From positions 111,890 through 175,889 of the forward strand of contig QYAI01000073.1 of the NCBI GenBank assembly GCA_003988855.1: a stretch of DNA of 64,000 nt, read 5' to 3'. This document shows positions 12,701 through 23,050 of the stretch, one piece after another. Source of the DNA: Arachnopeziza araneosa. Its lineage: Eukaryota; Ascomycota; Leotiomycetes; Helotiales; Arachnopezizaceae. A program made the translations under genes and the position numbers. The notes below the pieces were generated by a model. The model had not been told where the DNA came from and searched no databases. It worked only from the letters and a program-made list of their open reading frames with translations. Within the stretch, counting starts at the first letter, position 1; every line of letters starts with the position of its first letter.

Positions 12701-13826
12701 TAGTCGCTCTAGCGAGTTTCAATCATCTACCGACAGCTCGGACAGCTCAGAATCTAGCACTATCCATTCTAGTCAAAGCGGTTCATTCATTGGAACATCC
12801 GACTCTAAACAGAATCGCAAAGCTAATCGCAAACTCAAGAAACGACAACTCATCCAGCGGAAAAACCCAAAGAAAATGGAGACGCATTTGCTAAATTCAT
12901 TTAACAATATTACGCAAGAAACCACACAGCTCATCGAGATTAAAGATATCAAAGATGAACTGGGGATGCTAATTGAAGTTTTAGAGGCTCAGCAACAAGC
13001 TGTTAAGAAGTTTTCATCAATGCTGCCAGCGAAAAGAGAGATGCTCATCAGAACAGTGACGAAGGGAGAAGAGCAGATCGGCCGACTAAAGCAGATGTCT
13101 AAGCAATCGGAAGAAATTTTTGGGGCGGTATGTACCCTGGTAACCATACGTACAAGTTTCTAATGTTTTAGCTCAATCATCTGCTAGACTTAAAGCAGAA
13201 ACAAGCCAATGCATCGGAAGCCAGAACCGCAAATCTTCAAGCTGAACAAGCGGACAAACAAGGCAAAACACTCATGGTTTTCACAATTGTTACAATCATA
13301 TTCGTCAGTCTGCTATGGCTGCTCTTTTGCATCATGCTAATAAGCCCAGCTTCCCCTCTCCTTCATGGCCGCTTTCTTCGCCATGCCCATCAAGCAATTC
13401 CCTAAGAACGCCGATGGAAGTACATCCATGACCCTCTCCTTTGTCTCGAAATGGATATTTCCCATCTCAATCGCCATCTCCATCCCCTTCCTCCTACTCG
13501 CCTTCTCCGTCAACTCCATCTCCAAAACCTTCTCCTCCTTTCGCCGCAATTTCGCGGCCGCTGCGCTCACGAGGGCTTCCACCTATAATAGTAGGATCAC
13601 GAAAGCACACGGCTGGAAGAAGATAAAGCTGCAAGTGAAGTGGTTTTCCCTGGGCCTCTGGCGCATTGGTAAGAGGACCTGGAGACCCGTCAGGAGAACC
13701 TTTAAATCTTTGAGATTTTGGAAAACGTCGAGGGCGAGGAGTTGGAGGAGAAGGGCTAAGAGGCGATTAGGTAGGGGAAGTAGGAGTGATAGCTCAAGTG
13801 AAAGTATCATTGTGGTCATCGAGTGA
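9791..13826 (+). CDS. Pseudo-alpha/beta-hydrolase, ankyrin repeat and CorA-like membrane fusion protein
   Basis: My model joins seven exons: 9791-9854, 9907-10802, 10849-12238, 12285-12520, 12570-13127, 13172-13303 and 13350-13826, giving 1250 aa in frame. Residues about 125-260 resemble the alpha/beta-hydrolase region often found in fungal modular proteins (a W...ML...PxARI start, then RPIIFIAH). The nucleophile elbow reads AHRLAN instead of GHSLGG, with Arg near residue 195 where Ser is expected. Ankyrin repeats follow at about 363-470. The C-terminal part is CorA-like: DQLWLW, SFPQRW, a coiled helix LLDLKQKQANASEA, then two membrane helices at about 1080-1105 and 1124-1143 separated by AMPIKQFP (family members lack a canonical GMN). 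A Ser-rich linker precedes the coil. Intron 3 has a GC donor. A membrane sensor or signalling role is inference. Confidence 0.8.
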
Positions 13827-14641
13827 AAGATTCTTATCTTGCGAATAGGATAGAAACAGTATATAAATATATATCTGGGGCCATTCATCATTGCAAAGTA
13901 CAGAAATACTCTCTTCTATTAATAGTTATAATCTGCTTTATACAAATACAGAATACCTTAACTCTTATCATCAATAAACTTTTACCCTGGTGTCCCTTTT
14001 CCCCCTTTCGACCTCGCTTAATCTCGCCTCGGCCTGTTTATTTCAACTCCGTCGCTTAATCGCTTCTTCTACGTCTACACGAAACTTAAACGTCAATGGG
14101 AAGATTCAAGGTTACTGACTATACAGCGAGGAATATACAGCTTGAGGTTGCAGTTTCATGTTGATAACAGGCGTATTGCGAGCTAGAGTCCTGATGAAAA
14201 AGTTTAGCGCTTTCTGTTGAAAAACGGCCCATCTGCTTTAAATAGACTTGCCGGTGGTAGAGAGTATATTTCTGGGTGATGTATCACCTGTGGCAAATGA
14301 ACGAGAAGGATACGGGCGCTCAACTCATTACTCAGTGGCACAGCCGGGAGTGATATAAACAAGTAGATGATTCTACGAATGCCAAGAGAAGAATTAAATA
14401 TTATAAAGAAGAATAGTACTTTACAAGTTCATGGTAGCATGTCTGCAGCCGATCAGTGAGGTATCAAATGAGTGTGAAATGGAAGAAAGGAGAGAAAGAG
14501 GATCACTGTGACTAAACCCCGAAACAGCTTCTGCGCAGCCCGCAAGAAGCAACCCACCAAAGGAGACGAGGAGAAAGGTAGATGTACTTATTTCCCACAG
14601 TTTCGATACACCTAACTCTTCTAGTCTTGTACACTTCAACT
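13827..14641. other. Intergenic, convergent gene ends
   Basis: About 800 bases between the end of the ankyrin/CorA gene and the stop of the broken secreted-protein gene on the other strand. Short frames occur on both strands but none has family similarity, splice structure or a signal peptide. Presumed 3' UTRs of both genes. Confidence 0.5.
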
Positions 14642-15623
14642 TTAATCCTGCGTAGGCCCATATCCGTTAATCTGCCACCCCATACCCACCCCTACATCCG
14701 TATCCACAACATCATAATCGCCCGCACTACTAAAATAGCTATCGTACACCGTACACTCCCACTGATTCTCAGCCAACAAGAAATGCACATCGACAGTCAG
14801 CCGCCCGTCATCGTGGCCAAATTCCATACATGAGAAAGCCGCACCGCAGCCGTCCATTGTGGCGGGGAATGTGGTCGTAAGGGGTGGGGAGTCGGCAGGA
14901 TCGTCGTTGTACGGGTTCGAGGGCGATTTGACGAATCCTGATCCGCTGAAGATGGGAGAGTAGATTGGATTGTTGCCCCATTGGTCGACGAAGTTGTAGG
15001 TTGTTGAAGAGCATGCGGTTGGAAGAGGCAAGGCACCGAGGGTACTCGTACTGGTGGAGGTGGCACTGAAGATAAGGGTTGATGTGCTGCTAATGGTTTT
15101 TTTTATGGCCTGGAATGGGGAATTAGTTAGTGGTATGAAGTGAGTGGTGAGTGAAAAGACATGGACGAACAGTTTGAGTTAACCAGCCTGCGCAGGAACA
15201 GGCACTGGAGTAACGAGCTGCACTTGAACAAGCAGAGGCATAAGTGAGGATGCTGATTGCAACGCTTGTAGCAGAGACTCTTTTCTGAAAAGCATTTTTT
15301 GGGTTACTATAGTGGTAATGGCCATTACGGATACAGTGGAAGAAGCTGTAAAAGTAGCCGTGGAGGTACTGTTTCCAGAATTGATTAATGGGCTTAACTT
15401 CTGATAAGAAGAAAAACTTCCACTGTGACAGGCGCCGTCTTCAAGAAGTTCGAGCAATCAGCAGCCCTGTTAGTCGTAGTTTGCGCTTGCCCTGGCTGCG
15501 TGCCCGTCAGAGCTCGGGGCAGTTATCAACTAGACAGCCTGGGGGTGCGCGATCAAATAGATGGGACCATGCTGTTATTGCTGAAGCAGATGCCAAGAGG
15601 AGTAGAGGAGTGAAATAAATCAT
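14642..15623 (-). pseudogene. Broken gene for a secreted Thr/Ser-rich, Cys-containing protein
   Basis: Read on the minus strand from ATG 15623, the start encodes a clear signal peptide (a short Leu-rich core ending ASAITA) and then RAPPGCLVDNC. The familiar pattern of this fungal surface-protein type continues, but in changing frames. TGTQPGQAQ and RAADCSNFLK are one frame on. A Thr/Ser-rich stretch is in the next frame. YASACSSAARYSSACSC is in yet another. A weak intron (about 15060-15110) then leads to a well-kept C-terminal domain (ACSSTTYNFVDQWGNN to the stop at 14642). The three breaks sit at or near a C run (TGCCCCGAG), a T run (AGTTTTTC) and an A run (CCAAAAAATG). This is either a real pseudogene or three homopolymer errors. 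The protein would be exported; its function is unknown. Confidence 0.55.
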
Positions 15624-16586
15624 AATGAATAATATCAGGGAGAGTATAGAATGTACAGTACGCTCAGTGATGAAGAACGGAGCCAGTGGATCAACCCGAC
15701 GTCATATGCGATTTCGCATTGTAGACCTGAGCAATCCTTTTTAAGACATCGATAACCTATTTGGATACATTTATCTACTTGAAGAGAAAAGGAAGATCTA
15801 AGAACCGAGGTATTGTGCACGAATATATACTGTGACTTGCGCAGCTAGCGGTTTTCTCGATTCGGTCAAACTATGAAGGATAGGCTCGGGGAAACAGCAA
15901 GAGACGGGCAACCATGAAAAAAATCCAAAAAAAGTCAGAGATGCTAATGAAGTAGAAAAAGTTGTGTTCAAGTTATATTGATTGTAGGCAGGGTATTGGA
16001 AAACATTGCGATTCGAAGAACAACACGCATTCACAATGTCTTGCCGCATAGATGAAAAAGCGGGATTCCTCACTGCAAATTTGCCCCTTTTTCGGTGCGC
16101 TAAGCGATAGGATGAGCCACCTAAGTGGCTCATCTTAACTCTTTTGGCCAGCGCTTTGGGGCTCCTGAAATTGGTAAGTGCTGGCGATTTAACAAAGCTT
16201 ATTTTTTCCAACCGCGCCACACTTTTCTAGATCGATTGATTGGGTTAAGGGAAGACTAGCGAATTTGAAATGTGCCATGATTAATAAATGCTATATTTTG
16301 GGAGGCTGGCTTTGAATCTGGTGTGAATATTTTGGAAGTTTGATGCGAGAAAGAGGAGGGGGGGCAAAAGGGAGAGTCGAGTGTAGATCTCTCCTCTCCT
16401 CTCAGAACTCGCTTATTTATTGCTTTGGCAAATCAATGGAAACAAATGCCTGGAATTATTCAAGAATGTTCACATATTACATCGCAAGAAGACAATCTTA
16501 CTGAATCCTCGGATTGGAAGCAACTTTCATAGTCCTTCATCTCCAAAGCTCAAAGCAGAGCCAATCTACCTTCTCCATCCCCTAAT
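15624..16586. other. Intergenic region with a perfect hairpin
   Basis: No supported gene. An unspliced minus-strand frame at 15798-16220 has no recognisable features and is not called. GATGAGCCAC at 16111-16120 and GTGGCTCATC at 16125-16134 form a perfect 10-bp stem with a 4-base loop. The segment near 16330-16400 is purine-rich. Confidence 0.5.
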
Positions 16587-17993
16587 CTACCACACCGTTT
16601 CCAACCCATTTACACCTACCGGTTTCTCACCCAACGTCGTGATGCGGACTCCATGTCTCAATCCTTCTGCCTCATTGGTGACATCGTAATCAGAGATGGC
16701 GGTGTGAGATGTAACACGATTATCCCATAGAGCAACAGTTTGATCATCCCATTTAACACGAACTTGGACGTCTTGGCTTTGTGAAATATGCTAATAAATT
16801 ATTAGCAATTGCTATTTCCTTCCACTCTCTTCTCATCTCATTTTGAAAAATTGAAAACGAGGGGGTAAAACTCACAGTAAACAAAAGCTTCAGAATAGCC
16901 TCACTTTCCTCATCCTTTAGTCCTTCAATCCTCTTTGTAAACCCGGGGTTGACAAAAAGCGCTTTCTGACCTGTTGTGGGATGCACGCGCACAATGGGAT
17001 GAAGACTTGTCACTGGCTCTCTGCGAACATGTTTCCCATCTCTACGGGCATTTTCCGCTTGAGGAAACCCGGAATGCTCGGCTCGGAGGCCCTCGAGGAG
17101 GGCTTGGATGGGTGGGGAGAGTCTCTCATAAGCTGCTACTTGAGATACCCATCCGGTATCGCCACCTGTGGATGGGACAGTTAGGAGAGTCAAGATGGTG
17201 ATTCCTGGGGGCTGGTGCTCGTAGGAGACGTCGGAGTGGTAGCCTGTTGTGGTGAGGCGGGTGGAGCGTTGTTGGGCGCGGTAAAGATTGTCTGGTCCGA
17301 GGTATATGTTGTGGAACTCGAGGTGGTTTTCAACTGTGGCTCCTACGGGCTGTTTAAAATACAGTTAGTCATCTCATTCGTATTCAACCACTCCTAAGTC
17401 TCGATTCAAGGAATTTCTAATCAAAAAGTTCCGAGAAGGAGAGTAGATCAGACAATTAAACAGACAGGCGTAAAGTAACTAAAAAACACTCACATGAACA
17501 TGCAACTTTCCGAAGTACTTGCCGAAAGCTAACTGTTTCTCTGCGCCAATATCCTTGAAATCCTGACCTCTAAAGACAACCACTCCGCGTTCAGCAATAA
17601 GCAAAGCCAACTCGTTCTTCTGATCATCACTCAGCTGACTAAGTTGCAAGCCATGGATTTCGGTGCCGATCCTGGGGGTCAGTTTGGTGATTTTGGTGTT
17701 GGGAGCGGAGAATATATGTGGTTTGGAGGGTGAGGCGAGATGCCCTTTGTCGTTAAACTCGAAGGGAGCGGTTGGAGGGAAGGCTGTAGTATTATCGTAG
17801 ATTGGAAGGTAGGATGTGTATTTGTACTACTTGAGAGTTAGAGACGAGAGTGATGAGAAGAAGAACGAAGGTAATATGAGTGAGGTCAGGTGAGATGAGA
17901 AAGGCTTACCCCTTGATGAGTCTTCTCATCAAAAGCAGTCTTGATCTTGATCTCAAGTTGTTCAACAGGATCCTGAGCTATTGAAGGAGCCAT
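16587..17993 (-). CDS. TauD/TfdA-type Fe(II)/2-oxoglutarate dioxygenase
   Basis: Four exons on the minus strand: 17993-17910, 17826-17494, 17349-16876 and 16790-16587. They give 364 aa, with all joins in frame. The start MAPSIAQDP and the pattern LTPRIGTEIHGLQLSQLSD are typical of fungal TauD proteins. The iron facial triad is visible as H177-x-D179 in GYHSDVSYE and H326 in SHTAISDYD. The 2-oxoglutarate-binding Arg is R346 in HGVRITTLGEKP. Such enzymes hydroxylate sulfonates (taurine) or related small acids and release sulfite or a product; the substrate cannot be told from sequence. Length is normal for the family and no key residue is missing. A TATA box lies about 120 bases upstream of the start. 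No sulfur-assimilation gene is adjacent. Confidence 0.93.
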
Positions 17994-18114
17994 GATTGCT
18001 TAAGGTTTTCTCAGTAGTTGTCTTATGTGGATCTCTACACTTTCTGGTGATTTGTATTTCAAGGACAAAGTACTTCACAAAACTTCGTTACAATCCACGA
18101 GGAATATTACTCTG

Positions 18115-18121
18115 TTATATA
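18115..18121 (-). promoter_or_regulatory. TATA box of the TauD-type gene
   Basis: The minus strand reads GTATATAAC here, about 122 bases before the ATG at 17993. The position suits a fungal TATA element with a short leader. Inferred from motif and distance. Confidence 0.45.
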
Positions 18122-19817
18122 CTCTTCATCGTCAATGTCGCCATTACCCTCTCAACTAGCTCATCCACTGACAGTCCAATTCAGTACACTCGCATCATCA
18201 ACATTTCCATTCATTAATTAACTCAAGAAGTGGGATGCTCAATTCATCACCCAACCGAGCGACCTGAATCTCAATCCCATCCCAATCGGTGGAGTTAAGA
18301 ACTCAGGCCGGTGCCGTTCTTCCTAGTGTATAAAGAAGATCATGGAGTGGAGGTGGGGTTGAGGAGTTGAAGATGTCGCAGTTGCATCGTCATCAGTCTG
18401 ATTGGTTGCGGCCACTCTGGCGACAATGGTGGCTTCGATGGCGCGAGAATTTGTGTTGAGTCACGAGACTGCAACGCACCTGATGTTGATTACCTCTCCA
18501 AGCCGCTAGAGTGGAGGCCGTATAGGAACCCCTTAGTACTGAATTGCTGTTGCGATTGCTCGATTTAGTACCCAGTGTTTTCAAGATCTTAAACACCACC
18601 GATCCTACTCTTCCATTTAAAGTCATTTCATTGACTGTCTAGTGCAGCCTTAAAGAAGGCTTCATTAAAACGCTTCGTGGGAGCCAAATCCTTTGAGTAT
18701 GATCTAATGAGGCGCTCTAATGGTCAATCAAGTCATGCTTGAAGAATTCAAAGGCTCGAGAGCTAGCCGGCCATATTAGCCCTTTCTGACAATTTCGTTG
18801 GAAATGAATTTAGGAAGTGCAAAGGATGTCTTCGCATCAAGACAAAACATTTCAGAATGGAGGTTTATGTTTATCTTACAAATTTATCATCGTAAAGATA
18901 TATGTAAGATTGTATTGACGGGAATGTGATTTGTTGTTTGGTTATTGTTTCGTTATGCTATGACAAGTAAAGGAGAAGCTGGTGACCTACAGGGTTCACG
19001 AACACCTCGTCGAGCATAATGCTTATTCAAGCAAGATTTGAGACTGGGATATTTGTTTCAAATAGAGTAGTTTCTTTATACACATTGAACACCAAAACGT
19101 CCCGTCACTAATTCACAGTGAAAAATCACCCAATCAAGAACCACTTCTAACCTCATCACGTTTTGATGCTTTTATGGTCCAACCAGGACTTGATTTGTTT
19201 TATAACCATGTATTTGTGCCCCAAAGGTTGTAGGTTATACCAAGAACACCATCAGATAAAGAACGTTCGCCTATTTAAACATTCCAATTCATAGAATCAC
19301 ATACCAGGGATCGTAGCAGCTATGTAAGCTGAAAAAGATTGAGTTGTTTTAGAGCCACAAAAGTTGCCTTTAGAGACGGCCGTGTTATATCAAAAAACAT
19401 TGGTTAAAGCGATATCGGGCTTGCAGGAGTCGGCAAGTTTGTCTCCTGTGGAAAGGTACTTAGCGATCGTTTGTGAAGGGGGCCATGCTGCCTAGAATAC
19501 AAGGAGAAGCTAAGAATGTGGTTGTCTTATGGAGAGTAAATCTAGTGGATTTCAACGTGCTTATAGCATCATTTTGGCCTATAACATTAGAGCAGAAGAG
19601 TGAGGGCTTAACTTAACGAGGATCGACTTATCTAAGCATGCCCCAACCTGAACTCGCCTCACAATCTCACAAACTGTGGCGCGGGTGGAGCAAATTAATG
19701 TGTGAAATTGATAACAAGGAGAAGTGAATCGTGTAGTGAAATAAATTCTTGATGAAAGATGGAACATGTAATTGGAGATTCGCAGAACAATATCCAACTT
19801 AGCATGATGAAGCGCGC

Positions 19818-19832
19818 GAGAGAGAGAGAGAG
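19818..19832 (+). repeat. Short (GA)n microsatellite
   Basis: Seven to eight GA units following a GCGCGC stretch in intergenic DNA. Confidence 0.75.
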
Positions 19833-20782
19833 GCCAGTCCTGGCTCAGAACTAGATTTCAACCCCAAGTGTGCAAGTACCTACCTAGCTAAAGAGACGCT
19901 GTGAGGAGTGCAAACAAAATGCATTAATCTTATAAGAGAAAATTTTGTTGCACTTCGCGGTGCCGGTGCTCTCGGTGCTCCTTTTGTCACTGTAGCTCAT
20001 CTCGCCGATCAACATCCAGTGAATTCTGAATGTCGGCGAGAATTTCGACATTCACATCTTAACACAGAAATATTTGGTTATATTCTGCGGTAATTACGGC
20101 TTCAGCGATTACCGTCAAAATACCTCTGCTGCCGCTACTAAGAAGGTACCTACGGTACACAAATATTTGGAGGCAATCTTGCTTAACCCCTATGCATCTC
20201 ATAAACAACACTGCCTACCCTACATACATTCAACCAAATCGCCCACGAATACCTAATGATGTTGCTCCCCGGTCAAGCTCCAAAGCGAGAGATTATACTA
20301 TACCTTTCTACACATTACCAGGATCGGAAACGGACTTTCTATTTATTCACCTAGTCTAGGATATCGCAAATTCTATTTCTTTGTTTCCTCCGTTTCGAGA
20401 GGCTAGCTTGGAGGTTCGCCCGATTCAGACCAATTTCAAACTGGTTGAGTTACTGCTGCATAGGTGTAAATAGTGCTAATGTTGGCAAAGGTGAACCTTC
20501 GGCTTAGCTACTTGAAAACTGATAATTGACTGCTGGTGGTGGATCGGGACTTCTACTAATTCAACAAGACCAGAATGGAGAATGTGTGCAATATTTTGAT
20601 TCATGCGAGCACTGTTTTCAGATAGGACTCGTTCTAACCTGTCAATTCTAACACATTTATTTGTGTCATCTTTCTGAGGTACTCAAAAAGCTTATATACA
20701 CTCATTGTCATAAGCTATCATTATGCAATCCAAACGCGCCAACCTTCTATCTTCGCCCGGTCTAACATCTATATCATTCCCT

Positions 20783-23050
20783 TCACTCATCTTGATCCAG
20801 AGGTTTATAATTCCCACTCTTCATACTACCCCCTCTACTCCTACCACTTTCTTCGTCACCCCCTCTATTAATGATACGACTAATCCAACCACCTACACCT
20901 TCAATCATGCTCTCACTATTCTGTCTGCTGTATAATGGTCTACCGTTCTCAATATTAACATGGGGAGGATCAATCTCTAAACCTGGAATTGTATTCGAAG
21001 GGCCAAGACCTGGGTTTGAGCCTCCTAAAATACCGCGGCGGAGGTCCATAGAGGGCACGGGGGAAGAAACTCCCATCAAAGGGGTTGTGATGCCTTGCGT
21101 GGTTGGAGTTGGCATGGCAGTTGTGGCATCTCCGAATATAGCGTCCATATCTTCCAGACGAACACCGGCCGTTTCAGGATAGATGAAGTAAACTACCTCT
21201 TGTCAATATCTACAACTGTTCAGGCAGAAAGGAGTCTTACCAACTACGAAACTAGTAGCACAGAAGAATGCGTGAATAAGATAGAGTCGCCATTTAATCC
21301 ATCCTTGAAGCACAGGCGTAAGCTCGCCAACAAGCCAGTTGAAAGCCCAGTTTGTCGCGGTCGAGAGAGAAGCACCTTTGGAGCGGATACTAAGAGGAAG
21401 GATTTCGGGAGGATAGAGCCAAGGAATAGGGCCCCAGCTGTAACCGAAGGCTCCATTATAAATCATGACAAAGATAACAACCATTCTGGGTGTAATATGA
21501 ACTTCCAGATAAAGGAAGTAGGAGATTGCCGAAAGAGAAATTACCATCAGTACAGCACCACTAAGGAGGATGAAGCGGCGACCGAGTCGATCAACAAGGT
21601 ACCAAGGTGGGATAGTACAAAGAAAATATGTTATGCCGTTGATTCCTGTCATAAGGATAGCATCACGACCATACCAGCCAGCGGATTCGAAGACCAGAGG
21701 TGCGTAATATGAGATAACGTTGATACCGTTGAGTTGAGCGAAAGCCTGGGCTGACATAGCGATAAAGACACGAGTGCGATAACGGCGAAACATGTCGCCA
21801 TAGGACTTCTCGCCTTCCTGGCGTGAGAGAAGTACATCCAGTTTGATCTCTCTATATTCATCTCGAGCTTTTGCGTTGTGAATATCTCCACCTCCGTAAA
21901 GGTTAGCAATTACCACCATGCCTTCTTCGTCGTGATCATTATCCAGAAGCCATCTATTTTCATTTGAGAAGAGTTGTTAAAAGAGGTGAGCTACAACATA
22001 CCTTGGAGACTCAACAATGATTAAACTCCCAATTCCCAGAAGCGCCCCCATAACACATTGCATCAGTAGTGGTATCCTCCAAGAATAATCACTTTTGATA
22101 TAGCTACAAAAATAATCCACCCATACCGAAGTAGCGTATCCGGTAATATTTCCCGAAAACTCTATGCATGCCAACTTTCCTCTATTGTGTGGTGGCGATA
22201 TTTCAGACTGATAAACTGGCACAATGGTTGACAGCATACCAACACCCACACCAGCGATAATTCTGCCTAGTAGCATCATTGCCATTCCATTTGCGAGTGT
22301 TTGGAGAGCTCCTCCTGTGAAGAAAATCAAAGAACCGTACAAGATTGTCCTCCGTCGTCCAATGATATCTCCAACCCTTCCAACCACCAATGATGCGAAA
22401 AACGCTCCCACTTCTAGGATAGCTACCATTGTGCCAACTTGCGCCGGGCTCGGTTGGTTAAAATAGTCCTTAAAATATAGACCTCTATCGAAAGTCAGTT
22501 ATTTCCTACGAATTGAAACCTGATACCATACGTGATGATTCCAGACATGACACCTTGATCGTAACCGAAAAGAAAGACCCCCAATGATACGAAAATACTT
22601 GTAAAATAACTGCAAAGTAGTCAGTCCTGTCTGGCTTGATATTTGTAGGCCAACTGACACTAAGGCCTTGCCCGTAAGGCCTTGCATTTGCCTTTCTCCA
22701 CCCGACATGATGATAGCGATGATATGTTCTGCTCTACTGATATACCTAGGAGCCGGACTCGGAATCTCAATATCGTCTTTAACGATGCCACGCCGGTATG
22801 CTTTCCCGTCAGTATCTCCGTTTGGGTGTTGATACCGAACTATCTTGTGCCGTATCGGTTGTCTCGAGGAGCCGCCAAAGACTTCTTCCTCCAAGGAATC
22901 TCTCAGCTTTCTCTGCAGCGGATCCTCCTCACCCGCCAATCGCTCGGCAAGATCCCCGGTATCACTCCAGGAGAATTCAGAATCTGGAGATGAGGACCGC
23001 GAGAGAGATGAACGACGGCCCTGCTTCTCGTTCGCCCTGGAGCTACTCAA
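20783..23050 (-). CDS. MFS sugar-transporter family protein
   Basis: Minus-strand exons 23050-22659, 22609-22527, 22482-22002, 21953-21241 and 21192-20783 join in frame to about 692 codons. The core is a 12-helix sugar porter: GVFLFGYDQGVMSGIIT in helix 1, GRVGDIIGRRRTILYG in the loop after helix 2, SPRW before the central loop, INVISYYAPLVFE in helix 7, DRLGRR, and a YPETAG-type end followed by LEDMDAIFG. It would move a sugar or polyol across the plasma membrane. The N-terminal tail before helix 1 is about 130 residues long, Ser/Arg-rich and acidic. The C-terminal tail is about 110 residues. Both are longer than usual. The 5' open frame begins at TTG with an in-frame stop near 23175 and no ATG between, so the true start probably lies in an unrecognised upstream exon. 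Confidence 0.88.

Larger units (their letters stand above)
17994..20782. other. Intergenic, 2.8 kb without a supported gene
   Basis: Only short frames without family similarity. The first 150 bases are the TauD-type promoter. A (GA)n run lies at about 19818-19832. The tail holds the 3' flank of the MFS sugar transporter. No RNA gene or intact mobile element was recognised. Confidence 0.55.

Noticed and set aside
15798..16220. 140-codon minus-strand frame
   Set aside because: No recognised domain, signal or splice structure. It runs through a DNA hairpin and has mixed composition.
16587..23050. Secondary-metabolite cluster of dioxygenase and sugar transporter, with the questin oxidase-like gene at 47 kb
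   Set aside because: The genes are far apart, separated by housekeeping genes, and no polyketide synthase, peptide synthetase or terpene synthase is present.
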